From positions 62,001-126,000 of the forward strand of contig NZ_JACRSN010000008.1 of NCBI RefSeq assembly GCF_014384705.1: 64,000 bases of DNA. The letters are read 5' to 3'. This DNA comes from Yeguia hominis (GTDB lineage Bacteria > Bacillota > Clostridia > Oscillospirales > Acutalibacteraceae). Of this stretch, positions 49,211-57,474 are shown in pieces. The notes under the pieces were generated by a model. The model saw nothing but the letters and a program-made list of their open reading frames with translations. It made no database searches and was not told where the DNA came from. Position 1 is the stretch's first letter. Each line of letters begins with the position of its first letter. Position numbers and translations under genes: made by a program.

Positions 49211-49855
49211 CTATAGAAATTTTAGAAACGCCAGTGCAATCAGCAAAATTCCGCTCAGCCAGGAAAGATTCACCGAGCTTTTTCGCGAAAGACGGTTGCC
49301 TAAAATACTTCCGCCCATAACCGCCGCTGCGCCGATCGCCAGAGACAGTACGAGCACCTGGATGCCGTTTATCGCATGCATTGCGGCGCCTAAGCCCACC
49401 GCCAGCCCGTCCAGAGAAAGCGCCACTGCAAGAGAGGCCGCTTCTGCCGGACTCAGCGTTTTAGAAGCATCGACATCTGCTTTTTTGGGGTCCGCATAAA
49501 CCCGAAGAATGAAATTAAGATTTAAAAAGGAAAAGGAAACTTTTTTCTGTACCTGCCGGCCGCTGCGGATATAGGCTTTTATCGCACTGTCGCATAGTTT
49601 TTCTGTTCCAAGAATCAAAAGAATCGCAAAGCACAACGCGCCTGTCAGTCTGACCGGAAGGACATTCTTCAGCAGAGAGCCCAAAAACAGGGAAATTGCC
49701 AAAATGCCGGTACTGATTCCGTTTATGACGAGCATAGAGGAAACCGGGATTTGAATCCGGTCGGTTCCGTAAGCAAAGCTTGCAGCAAAGGCATCCAGAG
49801 AAAGCGCAAAGACCAAAAGCGCCGCTTCCGGCAAGCCCTGTAAGACTCCGTCCAT
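49211..49855 (-). CDS. ytaF: YtaF-like sporulation membrane protein (MntP-type fold)
   Basis: 214 residues from ATG 49855 (AAAGGCGG upstream). Six hydrophobic segments in two related halves, each with the LDxFAxS/LDGLAVG-type motif (FALSLDAFAASFAYGTDRIQIP; VALSLDGLAVGLGAAM), which in MntP proteins binds Mn2+. Between the halves is a 30-residue cytoplasmic loop (KADVDASKTLSPAEAA). The layout and motifs match YtaF, named for its sporulation expression in Bacillus; a metal-efflux role is possible. It is oriented away from the dlt operon. Confidence 0.85.
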   Translation of the reverse strand: MDGVLQGLPEAALLVFALSLDAFAASFAYGTDRIQIPVSSMLVINGISTGILAISLFLGSLLKNVLPVRLTGALCFAILLILGTEKLCDSAIKAYIRSGRQVQKKVSFSFLNLNFILRVYADPKKADVDASKTLSPAEAASLAVALSLDGLAVGLGAAMHAINGIQVLVLSLAIGAAAVMGGSILGNRLSRKSSVNLSWLSGILLIALAFLKFL

Positions 49856-50112
49856 TGCACCGCCGCCTTTCCCAAAATGCCTTCTATCGCATTCTATGCC
49901 GCTCCGGCTATTTGGTGCCAAAAAGTGCGGAATTTTAAAAAACAATCCAAAAAGTTCCGCCTGAACGAGACAAGATCGTAAAGCCGTTTTGAAATCTTAA
50001 TTATCTATTAAAATTGAAAAAAAATCCTTTCCCTTTGCAACATTTGCGGTATAATAGGGGTGTTTCTGTTATAATGATATTTTTGCTTTGCTGACGAAAG
50101 GGGAAATCGCAA
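49856..50112. promoter_or_regulatory. Control region of the dlt-like operon
   Basis: AT-rich 257-bp gap with two TATAAT boxes on the plus strand (50050-50055 and 50070-50075), but neither has a good -35 at 17 bp, so an activator or alternative sigma factor may be needed. Confidence 0.4.
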
Positions 50113-51633
50113 ATGACCCGCAATGTACTCGAATATCTGGAGTCCCGGGCAGCAAAAGCGCCGGACAAGCCCGCAGTGACGGACGGGCAGATAGAGCTTT
50201 CCTACGGAGAATTGCTCTTGCGCAGCCAGAAAATTGGCAGCGCTCTTGCGGAAAAGAATTGCCAGAACCGGCCGGTTGCCGTCTTTTTGGAAAAGGGCGT
50301 CCCCGCGCTGTGTACCTTTTTCGGCGCAGTTTATGCAGGCGCATTCTATTCTTCGCTCAATCCGGAATTGCCGGACGTTCGTCTGACGCAAGTGCAGTCT
50401 GTTCTGGATGCTGCGGTCATTGTGACCGATCGCGACCTTCTCCCCCGGGCGCAGGCGCTGTTTCCGGACGCACAGATTCTCCTGGAAGAAACGCTCTCTA
50501 CCGCTCCGGTCGCACATGCCTGCTTGCAAAAAATCCGAGCACAGGCACTTGACACGGATCCGCTTTATGTGAACTTCACCTCCGGATCCACCGGAACCCC
50601 AAAGGGCATTGTCGTCGGTCACCGCTCTGTAATCGACTTCATGGAGTGCTTCACCGATTTGTTCTCTATCACCGAAACAGACGTCATTGCCAATCAGGCG
50701 CCGTTTGATTTTGATGTTTCCGTCAAAGACATCTATTCTGCAATCAAAACCGGCGCCATGCTCGTCATCGTACCGAGACGCCTGTTCTCTGCGCCGGTTG
50801 AACTGCTGGATTTTCTGTGTGAACATCGCGTCACCACCATGATCTGGGCAGTCTCCGCGCTGTGCCTGATCAGCACTTTCCACGGTCTGGATTACAAGAC
50901 GCCGCAAACGGTAAACAAGGTTCTGTTCAGCGGCGAGGTCATGCCGCTGCGGCATCTGCGCTCCTGGATGGAGCATCTGCCAAAGGCGCGCTTTGTCAAT
51001 CTATACGGTCCGACTGAAATCACCTGTAACTGTACCTATCACGAAATTGACCGCACACGGGACTACGCTTCGGGGATTCCTATCGGCAGCGCCTTCCCCA
51101 ACGAAGATGTTTTTCTGCTCGACGCGGAAGAGCATCGCATTACTTCCCCGGACACGCCCGGAGAGCTTTGCGTGCGCGGATCCTGTCTTGCGCTGGGGTA
51201 TTACCGCGCGCCAAAGCAAAACGAGACGGTTTTTGTCCAAAATCCGCTGAACCCCTGTTACCCGGAGCGCATTTACCGTACCGGAGACCTGGGAAAATAT
51301 AACGCCGACGGAGAACTTCTTTTCTGCGGCCGGAAGGATTTCCAAATCAAATATATGGGACACCGCATTGAACTTGAAGAAATTGAGCGGGCAATGTCCG
51401 CGATTCCGGGAATTGAGCGCTGCTGCTGTATTTTTGAAGAAGAAAAAAGCCGGCTCAAGGGCTTTTACATCGGAACCATTGAAAAGAAAGACCTGCACAA
51501 TGCGCTCAAGGAAAAACTGCCCGTCTTTATGATTCCCGGCATTCTGCGGCAGGTGGAAGAAATGCCGCTGACGAAAAACGGAAAAATTGACCGCAAAGCG
51601 CTCGATGCGATGACAAGAGGTGGGAAACGTTGA
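50113..51633 (+). CDS. dltA: DltA-like amino acid adenylating ligase
   Basis: 506 residues from ATG 50113 (AAAGGGG upstream). AMP-binding fold: YVNFTSGSTGTPKGIVVGHRSV (A3), DFDVSVKDIYSAI, VNLYGPTEITCNCTYHEID (A5), GELCVRGSCLALGY (A6-A7), YRTGDLGKYNADGELLFCGRKDFQIKYMGHRIELEEIE (A7-A8) and the C-terminal catalytic Lys in PLTKNGKIDRKAL. Length and motif spacing equal DltA, the D-Ala-carrier ligase. It adenylates an amino acid and loads it on the carrier protein encoded two genes downstream. Because the next gene is a decarboxylase, the amino acid may not be D-alanine. Confidence 0.88.
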   Translation: MTRNVLEYLESRAAKAPDKPAVTDGQIELSYGELLLRSQKIGSALAEKNCQNRPVAVFLEKGVPALCTFFGAVYAGAFYSSLNPELPDVRLTQVQSVLDAAVIVTDRDLLPRAQALFPDAQILLEETLSTAPVAHACLQKIRAQALDTDPLYVNFTSGSTGTPKGIVVGHRSVIDFMECFTDLFSITETDVIANQAPFDFDVSVKDIYSAIKTGAMLVIVPRRLFSAPVELLDFLCEHRVTTMIWAVSALCLISTFHGLDYKTPQTVNKVLFSGEVMPLRHLRSWMEHLPKARFVNLYGPTEITCNCTYHEIDRTRDYASGIPIGSAFPNEDVFLLDAEEHRITSPDTPGELCVRGSCLALGYYRAPKQNETVFVQNPLNPCYPERIYRTGDLGKYNADGELLFCGRKDFQIKYMGHRIELEEIERAMSAIPGIERCCCIFEEEKSRLKGFYIGTIEKKDLHNALKEKLPVFMIPGILRQVEEMPLTKNGKIDRKALDAMTRGGKR

Positions 51634-52823
51634 ATCACACGATTATACAAACCTTGCTGAAAACCGAAAAAGGGTCTTTTTATGCGTTTGATATCGGGAT
51701 TTTAAAAAACCGGGTCCGATGGATTGCCGGTCACTTGCCAAAACAGGTCGATTTATGCTACGCTGTAAAAGCCAATCTCTTTTTGGCGAAAGAGCTCGAA
51801 AATCAGGTTGCTCGCTTTGAAGTATGCTCTCCCGGCGAGGCTGCTGTTTGCCGGACACTCGGAATTCCTTCTGAAAAGATCGTCGTTTCCGGCGTTTACA
51901 AGACGCCGTCCGTCATGGCGGAGATGCTTGCCGACCCCGCATTTTGCCCGGTCTATACCATCGAATCGTTGGAGCAGTATGCGCTGCTTTCCCGTCTTGC
52001 CAAAGAGAACGGACGCCAAATTTCGGTTCTGCTCCGGCTGACAAACGGCAGCCAGTTCGGCATGAACGAAGAAGACATCTTTGCGCTTGTCCGCCAGACA
52101 GAAAACGATTCGCCGCTGCGGATTCTGGGCCTGCAGTTTTTCTCCGGTACACAAAAGCAGTCGGTGAAAAAACTCCGGCGCGAACTGGCAGCGCTCGACG
52201 CCTTATTGCTCCGGCTCAAGACGGAACTCCAGTTCACCGCCGAAGAGCTTGAATTCGGAACCGGTTCGCCGGTTGTCTACTTTGAAGGCGAAACATTTGA
52301 CGAAGAAGCTTACTTTGCCGCGCTCTCGGAGACGCTTTGCGAAATGCAGTTTGCAGGAAAAATCACGCTGGAGCTCGGACGGAGTATTGCCGCTTCCTGC
52401 GGATTTTACTTTACCCCGGTTGTGGACTGCAAAACGAATCACGGGCAAAACTATGCGCTCGTAGACGGCGGCATGCATCATATCGCCTATTTCGGGCAGT
52501 ACATGGCCATGAAACGCCCGTTTCTGTCCGTCTGCGGCAAAGAGGGTCTCCCGCCCGATGCAGAATGGACCATCTGCGGTTCGCTCTGCTCGATGAACGA
52601 TCTGCTTGCAAAGCAAGTCCTGCTGCCTGCCCTGCAGGTTGGGGACGTTCTCCGCTTTGAAAACACGGGTGCTTACTGTGTAACGGAAGGAATCTCTCTC
52701 TTTTTAACAAGGGAACTTCCCGCCGTTTATCTCATTTTGGAAAACGGCGAAATTTTGAAAGTACGCAGTACGATACAAACTGCGGCATGGAACACGCCGC
52801 AATACGGAAAGAAAGGATTTTGA
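51630..52823 (+). CDS. Fold-type III PLP-dependent decarboxylase (LysA/ODC-like) in a dlt-like operon
   Basis: 397 residues, TTG start overlapping the dltA stop (TTGA), with AGAGGTG upstream. PLP Lys47 in CYAVKAN, FEVCSPGEAAV, glycine-rich ELEFGTGSPV, ELGRSIAASCG (phosphate grip), Cys320-x3-Asp324 in CGSLCSMNDLL as in decarboxylases, and TGAYCVTEGISLFLTRELP. The usual His in the stretch GLxxHxGS is replaced (GLQFFSGTQ), so substrate recognition differs from LysA. Precedents: BtrK in butirosin biosynthesis acts on a carrier-bound Glu, and PEP-CTERM/exosortase loci pair an AMP ligase, a PLP decarboxylase and a carrier. Its substrate here may likewise be carrier-bound. Confidence 0.85.
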   Translation: MNHTIIQTLLKTEKGSFYAFDIGILKNRVRWIAGHLPKQVDLCYAVKANLFLAKELENQVARFEVCSPGEAAVCRTLGIPSEKIVVSGVYKTPSVMAEMLADPAFCPVYTIESLEQYALLSRLAKENGRQISVLLRLTNGSQFGMNEEDIFALVRQTENDSPLRILGLQFFSGTQKQSVKKLRRELAALDALLLRLKTELQFTAEELEFGTGSPVVYFEGETFDEEAYFAALSETLCEMQFAGKITLELGRSIAASCGFYFTPVVDCKTNHGQNYALVDGGMHHIAYFGQYMAMKRPFLSVCGKEGLPPDAEWTICGSLCSMNDLLAKQVLLPALQVGDVLRFENTGAYCVTEGISLFLTRELPAVYLILENGEILKVRSTIQTAAWNTPQYGKKGF

Positions 52824-52825
52824 AC

Positions 52826-53056
52826 ATGGAACGACTGATTGAAATTTTGGAAGACATCCACCCCGACATTGATTACGCCACCTGCACGGATCTGATCGAT
52901 GGGCATCGCCTGGATTCCTTATCGATTATTTCGCTCGTGGCAGAGCTTGAAGATGAATATGACATCACGATCCCGGCCGTCGAAATCATTCCGGCAAACT
53001 TCAACTCTGCTGCAGCAATTCTCAAAATGGTAGAACGTCTGCAAGAGGACGAATAA
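52826..53056 (+). CDS. dltC: DltC-like acyl/aminoacyl carrier protein
   Basis: 76 residues from ATG 52826, two bases after the decarboxylase stop, with AAAGGA upstream. The 4'-phosphopantetheine Ser31 is in HRLDSLSII, and the protein is acidic, as carriers are. It would carry the activated amino acid or amine from DltA to DltB. Confidence 0.92.
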   Translation: MERLIEILEDIHPDIDYATCTDLIDGHRLDSLSIISLVAELEDEYDITIPAVEIIPANFNSAAAILKMVERLQEDE

Positions 53057-53057
53057 G

Positions 53058-54695
53058 ATGGCCGATCTCCTGAAATTCGCCCTGAATTTTCGCGTTACCG
53101 CGCTGACCTCTTATTTTTCCATTGCATATCTGGGAATTTTTCTGCCGGTTGCACTCATCGTTTACCGTATTCTGCCGCAGAAATTGCGGCGGTATTTTAT
53201 GCTGGTTGCAAGTTATGGGTTCTTTTGGCTGATCAGCGGGAAACTTGTCGCTTTTTTGTTTCTTTCCACGCTCTCCATTTATCTTTGCGGGCTTTGGCTC
53301 GGTCAGCTGCAGGCAAAACGCAGTGCGCGTGCAAAGGAACTGCCGAAAGAAGAAAAGAAAGCGCTGAAGAAACGATATCTCACCTATCAGCGGTGGGTTC
53401 TGTTCCTGGCGGCGCTGATCAATCTCGGCATTTTGCTGACGCTCAAATACAGCGCGTTTTTCCTTTCGAACGTCAACGCGCTTCTGCATACCATGCGCAC
53501 ATCGGCTGTCCTTCCCATTCCCAAATTTGTCATGCCGATTGGAATTTCGTTTTATACCATGCAGGCAATCTCTTATGTATTTGACGTCTATCACGGCGTG
53601 ATCAAAGCGGATCGGAATTTTGCACGGCTCGCCCTTTTCATGAGCTTTTTTCCGCAAATCGTCGAAGGCCCGATTTGCCGGTATGCGCAGACTGCCGAAC
53701 AGCTCTGGGCCGCGCCGCAAATCAAATTTGCAAATTTCACCTCCGGCCTGCAGCGAATTCTGTTTGGCATGATGAAAAAGCTTGTGATTGCGGATCGGCT
53801 CAATCCGATGATCACGGAAATTTTTAAGAACTACGCAAATTATAACGGCGGTGTCGTGGCGCTCGGCGCAATCGCATACACCTGCCAGCTCTACATGGAT
53901 TTTTCCGGCACGATGGATGCTGTGATCGGTACGGCGGAAATTTTCGGCGTCACCATGCCGGAAAACTTTGCGCGCCCGTTCTTTTCCAAAAGCATCTCCG
54001 AGTTCTGGAAACGGTGGCACATCACGCTCGGCACCTGGTTTAAAGATTATATCTTTTATCCGGTCACCATGTCCGGCCCGATGAAAAAACTGACTTCAGC
54101 GGCACGCAAAAAGGTCGGCAATCACTTCGGACCGCTTGCCGCAGGCGCGGTTGCGCTCTTCTGCGTATGGTTCTGTAACGGACTCTGGCACGGCGCAGCG
54201 TGGAGCTATATTTTCTTTGGTATGTATCATTTTGTCCTGATTCTCTCCGGCAATATGATCGAGCCGCTTGCCGGAAAAGTACTAAAGGCGCTCCACATTG
54301 AACGGGACCATTTTCCCTATCGGTGCTTTCAAATCGTGCGCACAACCTGTCTGGTTGTGATCGGCGAGTTGTTTTTCCGCGCCGAAGGGCTTCAGGCGGG
54401 CTTGCAGATGTTCGGAAAGATGGTCACAGACTTCTCTTTTTCCACCTTGAATGCACAGGCCTTAGAAGCGTTTAACCTGGATTTTTATGATATTGCGATC
54501 GTGCTCTTTACCGTCGCTGTCATTTTTGTCATCAGTATTTTAAACGAAAAAGGGCAGTCCATCCGCGAATGGATCACACACCGTCCGCTGGTTGCCCGCT
54601 GGGCGATTTTGTATGCCTGGATCCTGTTCGTTCTGATCTTCGGCGCGTATGGGCACGGATATGTCTCAGTCGACCCGATTTATGCCAATTTTTAG
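53058..54695 (+). CDS. dltB: DltB-like MBOAT O-acyltransferase
   Basis: 545 residues from ATG 53058, one base after the carrier gene. About eleven hydrophobic segments and the MBOAT signature: conserved Asn/Glu-Trp region FWKRWHITLGTWFKDYIFYPVT and the catalytic His in NGLWHGAAWSYIFFGMYH. In DltB the carrier docks on the cytoplasmic side and the acyl group crosses through a central pore to DltD or teichoic acid. It is longer than typical DltB (about 400 residues) because of a C-terminal extension of about 110 residues (after residue 430) with one or two more spans. Confidence 0.9.
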   Translation: MADLLKFALNFRVTALTSYFSIAYLGIFLPVALIVYRILPQKLRRYFMLVASYGFFWLISGKLVAFLFLSTLSIYLCGLWLGQLQAKRSARAKELPKEEKKALKKRYLTYQRWVLFLAALINLGILLTLKYSAFFLSNVNALLHTMRTSAVLPIPKFVMPIGISFYTMQAISYVFDVYHGVIKADRNFARLALFMSFFPQIVEGPICRYAQTAEQLWAAPQIKFANFTSGLQRILFGMMKKLVIADRLNPMITEIFKNYANYNGGVVALGAIAYTCQLYMDFSGTMDAVIGTAEIFGVTMPENFARPFFSKSISEFWKRWHITLGTWFKDYIFYPVTMSGPMKKLTSAARKKVGNHFGPLAAGAVALFCVWFCNGLWHGAAWSYIFFGMYHFVLILSGNMIEPLAGKVLKALHIERDHFPYRCFQIVRTTCLVVIGELFFRAEGLQAGLQMFGKMVTDFSFSTLNAQALEAFNLDFYDIAIVLFTVAVIFVISILNEKGQSIREWITHRPLVARWAILYAWILFVLIFGAYGHGYVSVDPIYANF

Positions 54696-54706
54696 GAGGT
54701 TGACCC

Positions 54707-55729
54707 ATGCAAAACACAATGAAAAAGTTCCTGGGATCCCTCTTATTTCTGGCTGGTCTCCTAGGCTTCCTGGCGCTCCTGTCCCCCATTTTTCTTCCTA
54801 AGACCAATGCAAAGGAGGCCGGCATGCGAAACGCTTCGGCCGTCGGCGTCTTTGCGGAACCGAAAGACACACTGGACGTTCTGGTTTTCGGAGATAGTGA
54901 AACCTATTCCTCGATCTCTCCAATGGAAATCTGGGAAAGCTACGGAATTTCCAGCTATGTCTGCGGAACGCCGTCCCAAAGGCTCAACTATACGGAACAG
55001 TTCGTGGAGCAGGTTTTGGAAAACCAGAACCCGAAACTTGTGGTTCTGGAAACCAATGCGATTTTCCGCCGGATTTCGTTTGCGCGGACGGTCAAATCCA
55101 AAGCGGAAACTGCTTTCCCCATCTTTCTTTATCATGACAGATGGAAATCTCTTACCGCCGAAGATTTTTCGTTCGGTCCGACCCAGTATCTTTACAGAGA
55201 ACCGGATCGTGGATTCCGCTTCTTCACGCAAACAGAATCCGCAACCAAAAAAGCACAGAAAAAATATATGAAGCCCAGCGAAAAGAAGGAAAAAATCCCC
55301 GGAAACAACGCAGAATACGTTGCGCAGATCGCGCAGCTCTGCAAGGATCACGGCGCAGAGTTTATGCTTCTGAGCACGCCAAGCACAAAGAACTGGAACT
55401 ACAAACGGCACAACACGATTGCCGCGCTTGCGGAATCGCTCGATATTGAGTATCTGGATATGAACCTGTTACAGGATGAATTAAAAATCAACTGGAACAC
55501 CGATACACGGGATCGAGGCGATCATCTGAATTATTTTGGCTCTAAAAAAGCCACGGCTGTCTTCGGAAACTATCTGCATGATCTCGGCATTTTGCCGGAT
55601 CACCGCGGTGAAGAAGCCTACTCGCAGTGGGATATCGATTTGAAGAATTATCACAAAGAAATTGAAACTGCACTTGCCACGGAAGGAATGGACGGAACCG
55701 CCGGCGGCGAAGTCAAGCAAAATCCCTGA
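54707..55729 (+). CDS. dltD: DltD-like SGNH/GDSL-type extracytoplasmic transferase
   Basis: 340 residues from ATG 54707 (AGGAGG upstream). One N-terminal membrane span (FLGSLLFLAGLLGFLALLSPIFL), then an extracytoplasmic SGNH fold: VFGDSETYSS (catalytic Ser), ETNAI (block III) and RGDHLNYFGSKKA (catalytic Asp and His). DltD is a Ser-His-Asp enzyme that passes D-Ala to teichoic acid; this protein is shorter and lacks the N-terminal wider DltD blocks, so it is DltD-like. The last gene of the operon; a terminator follows 26 bases on. Confidence 0.85.
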   Translation: MQNTMKKFLGSLLFLAGLLGFLALLSPIFLPKTNAKEAGMRNASAVGVFAEPKDTLDVLVFGDSETYSSISPMEIWESYGISSYVCGTPSQRLNYTEQFVEQVLENQNPKLVVLETNAIFRRISFARTVKSKAETAFPIFLYHDRWKSLTAEDFSFGPTQYLYREPDRGFRFFTQTESATKKAQKKYMKPSEKKEKIPGNNAEYVAQIAQLCKDHGAEFMLLSTPSTKNWNYKRHNTIAALAESLDIEYLDMNLLQDELKINWNTDTRDRGDHLNYFGSKKATAVFGNYLHDLGILPDHRGEEAYSQWDIDLKNYHKEIETALATEGMDGTAGGEVKQNP

Positions 55730-55755
55730 AGTCAAGCAAACCCCTTTCATCACAA

Positions 55756-55792
55756 AACACCTGATGCCGGAAACCGGTGTCAGGTGTTTTTG
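55756..55792 (+). terminator. Terminator of the dlt-like operon
   Basis: Stem AACACCTGA/TCAGGTGTT with an inner CCGG/CCGG pair, followed by TTTTT. Confidence 0.85.
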
Positions 55793-56164
55793 CATCTGCC
55801 AGAATGTCACGGGATGCCTAAGCTTGTTCGGTCGATCTTCTCCCCAAAGTTTTGCGTGTTGTCCCAATCCACGTGCTCTGCATGGTTTCTATCAAGGGAT
55901 GGGCTGCGGGGCCTTCTCCATTTCTTTTCTGCTGCAAGAGCCCCCGTCAAACGATCCTCCTCCCATTTGAATACAAATCACTTCTATTTTGCCGGGAACA
56001 CACACCGTATTGGGCTGTTTATTTGTTGTGCGAGGGGAAAATCCTTATGCCCCTTGCAGACGCCGTCTCCGGCGCGCCTGACACGCTTCACGGCACGATG
56101 TCTTTTTCCGATGCTCATTCCGCTTTCTGCGCAACCCTCTATCGCGATTTACTTTTTTTACAAA
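55793..56164. other. Gene-free convergent region between the dlt-like operon and dnaJ
   Basis: About 370 bases without a plausible gene; a long plus-strand frame that starts here continues antisense to dnaJ and dnaK and is a shadow. I compared it with riboswitch cores without a match. Confidence 0.45.
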
Positions 56165-56217
56165 ACAAAAAGACTCCAGCAGAACACATTTTTACTGTGT
56201 GCCCTTCTGCGGGAGTC
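56165..56217 (-). terminator. dnaJ terminator
   Basis: Long imperfect stem on the minus strand (AAGACTCCCGCAGAA ... TTCTGCTGGAGTCTT) followed by TTTGTTTTG. Confidence 0.8.
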
Positions 56218-56235
56218 TTCTATTTTAAAAAACAC

Positions 56236-57390
56236 TTAGTCTCCAAACATTTCCTTGAGTTTTTGGAAAAACTTGCTGCGTTTTTGATAGTTCTTTTCTT
56301 CTGCGCCGTTTGCATCAAATTCCTGCAAGAGCTCTTTCTGCCGGGCCGTCAGGTTTTTCGGTACTTCTACCGTTACCTGCACATACTGGTCTCCGCGGCC
56401 ACGGCCATTTACATGCGGAATTCCTTTTTTGGCGAGTTTAAAAATGTCCCCCGGCTGAGTGCCTTCATGGATCCGATAGCTGACGCGGCCGTCCAGCGTC
56501 GGCACCGTCACCTCAGCGCCCAGAGCGGCCTGTGCAAAGGTGATCGGCATCTCACACCAGACGTCATAGCCTTTCCGCTCAAAAATCGGATGCGGGCGAA
56601 CATTCACATACACATGCAAATCGCCGCTCGGTCCGCCGTTTGCACCGGCATTGCCCATTCCACTGACATTGAGGATGCCTTCGTTGTCGATTCCTGCCGG
56701 AACAGAAATCTCAATGGTCTTCTGTCTGCGCAGATGACCCGTTCCACGGCAATCCGGGCAGGGCTTTTCGATAATTTTTCCGCGGCCCCCGCAGCGGTCA
56801 CAGCCACGGGAACTCTGGACAACGCCAAATGGGGTACGCTGATTGATCCGGACTTGCCCTGTTCCATTACACTGCGGACAGGTTTTAGGAGAGGTTCCCT
56901 TCTCGGCCCCGGTTCCAGAACAGGTTTTGCAGACCTCGATCTGCGGATACGTAATACTCTTTTTGCAGCCCTTCGCCGCTTCTTCAAAGGAAATATTGAG
57001 CACGGCTTCCGCATCGCTCCCGCGTCTTGGCGCATTCGGATTGGACTGGCGCCGACCGCCAAATCCGCCACCGAAAAAGCTGTCGAAAATATCCCCGAAA
57101 TCGACACCGCCAAATCCGCCGCCGAACGGATCGCCGCCACCAGCGCCGCCGCCGAAATTCGGATCCACGCCGGCGTGGCCAAACTGGTCATACCGGGCTT
57201 TCTTGTCTTTATCCGAAAGCACCTCGTAGGCTTCGTTGAGTTCCTTGAACTTTGCTTCCGCCGTCTTGTCTCCAGGGTTCAAGTCGGGGTGGTATTGCTT
57301 GGCCAATTTTCGATAGGCCTTTTTGATTTCATCGTCCGTTGCATTTTTCGGGATGCCCATGACCTCGTAGTAATCTCTTTTATCTGCCAA
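56236..57390 (-). CDS. dnaJ: Molecular chaperone DnaJ
   Basis: 384 residues. J domain with the HPD triad in KQYHPDLNPGD, Gly/Phe-rich linker (GGGAGGGDPFGGGFGG), four CxxCxGxG zinc repeats (CKTCSGTG, CPQCNGTG, CDRCGGRG, CPDCRGTG) and the C-terminal substrate domain with the RNLTARQKELLQEF end. Complete type I DnaJ (Hsp40). It stimulates DnaK ATPase. Separated from dnaK by 84 bp. Confidence 0.97.
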   Translation of the reverse strand: MADKRDYYEVMGIPKNATDDEIKKAYRKLAKQYHPDLNPGDKTAEAKFKELNEAYEVLSDKDKKARYDQFGHAGVDPNFGGGAGGGDPFGGGFGGVDFGDIFDSFFGGGFGGRRQSNPNAPRRGSDAEAVLNISFEEAAKGCKKSITYPQIEVCKTCSGTGAEKGTSPKTCPQCNGTGQVRINQRTPFGVVQSSRGCDRCGGRGKIIEKPCPDCRGTGHLRRQKTIEISVPAGIDNEGILNVSGMGNAGANGGPSGDLHVYVNVRPHPIFERKGYDVWCEMPITFAQAALGAEVTVPTLDGRVSYRIHEGTQPGDIFKLAKKGIPHVNGRGRGDQYVQVTVEVPKNLTARQKELLQEFDANGAEEKNYQKRSKFFQKLKEMFGD

Positions 57391-57474
57391 ACAAAATCAC
57401 TCCACTTTTCACAGGCTCCAGAGGCGAAACCGCCCCTGAAGCCCGAATTCAACCGATTCTCACGATTGCACTTT

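Noticed and set aside
50050..50075. Full sigma-A promoter for the dlt-like operon
   Set aside because: Two TATAAT boxes exist but neither has an acceptable -35 at 16-18 bp; listed only as a control region.
55793..56164. Lysine-riboswitch-like fragments (GATAGAGG..GCGC, GCCG..GAAGC) on the minus strand
   Set aside because: The conserved core is not in the right order and no minus-strand gene lies downstream.
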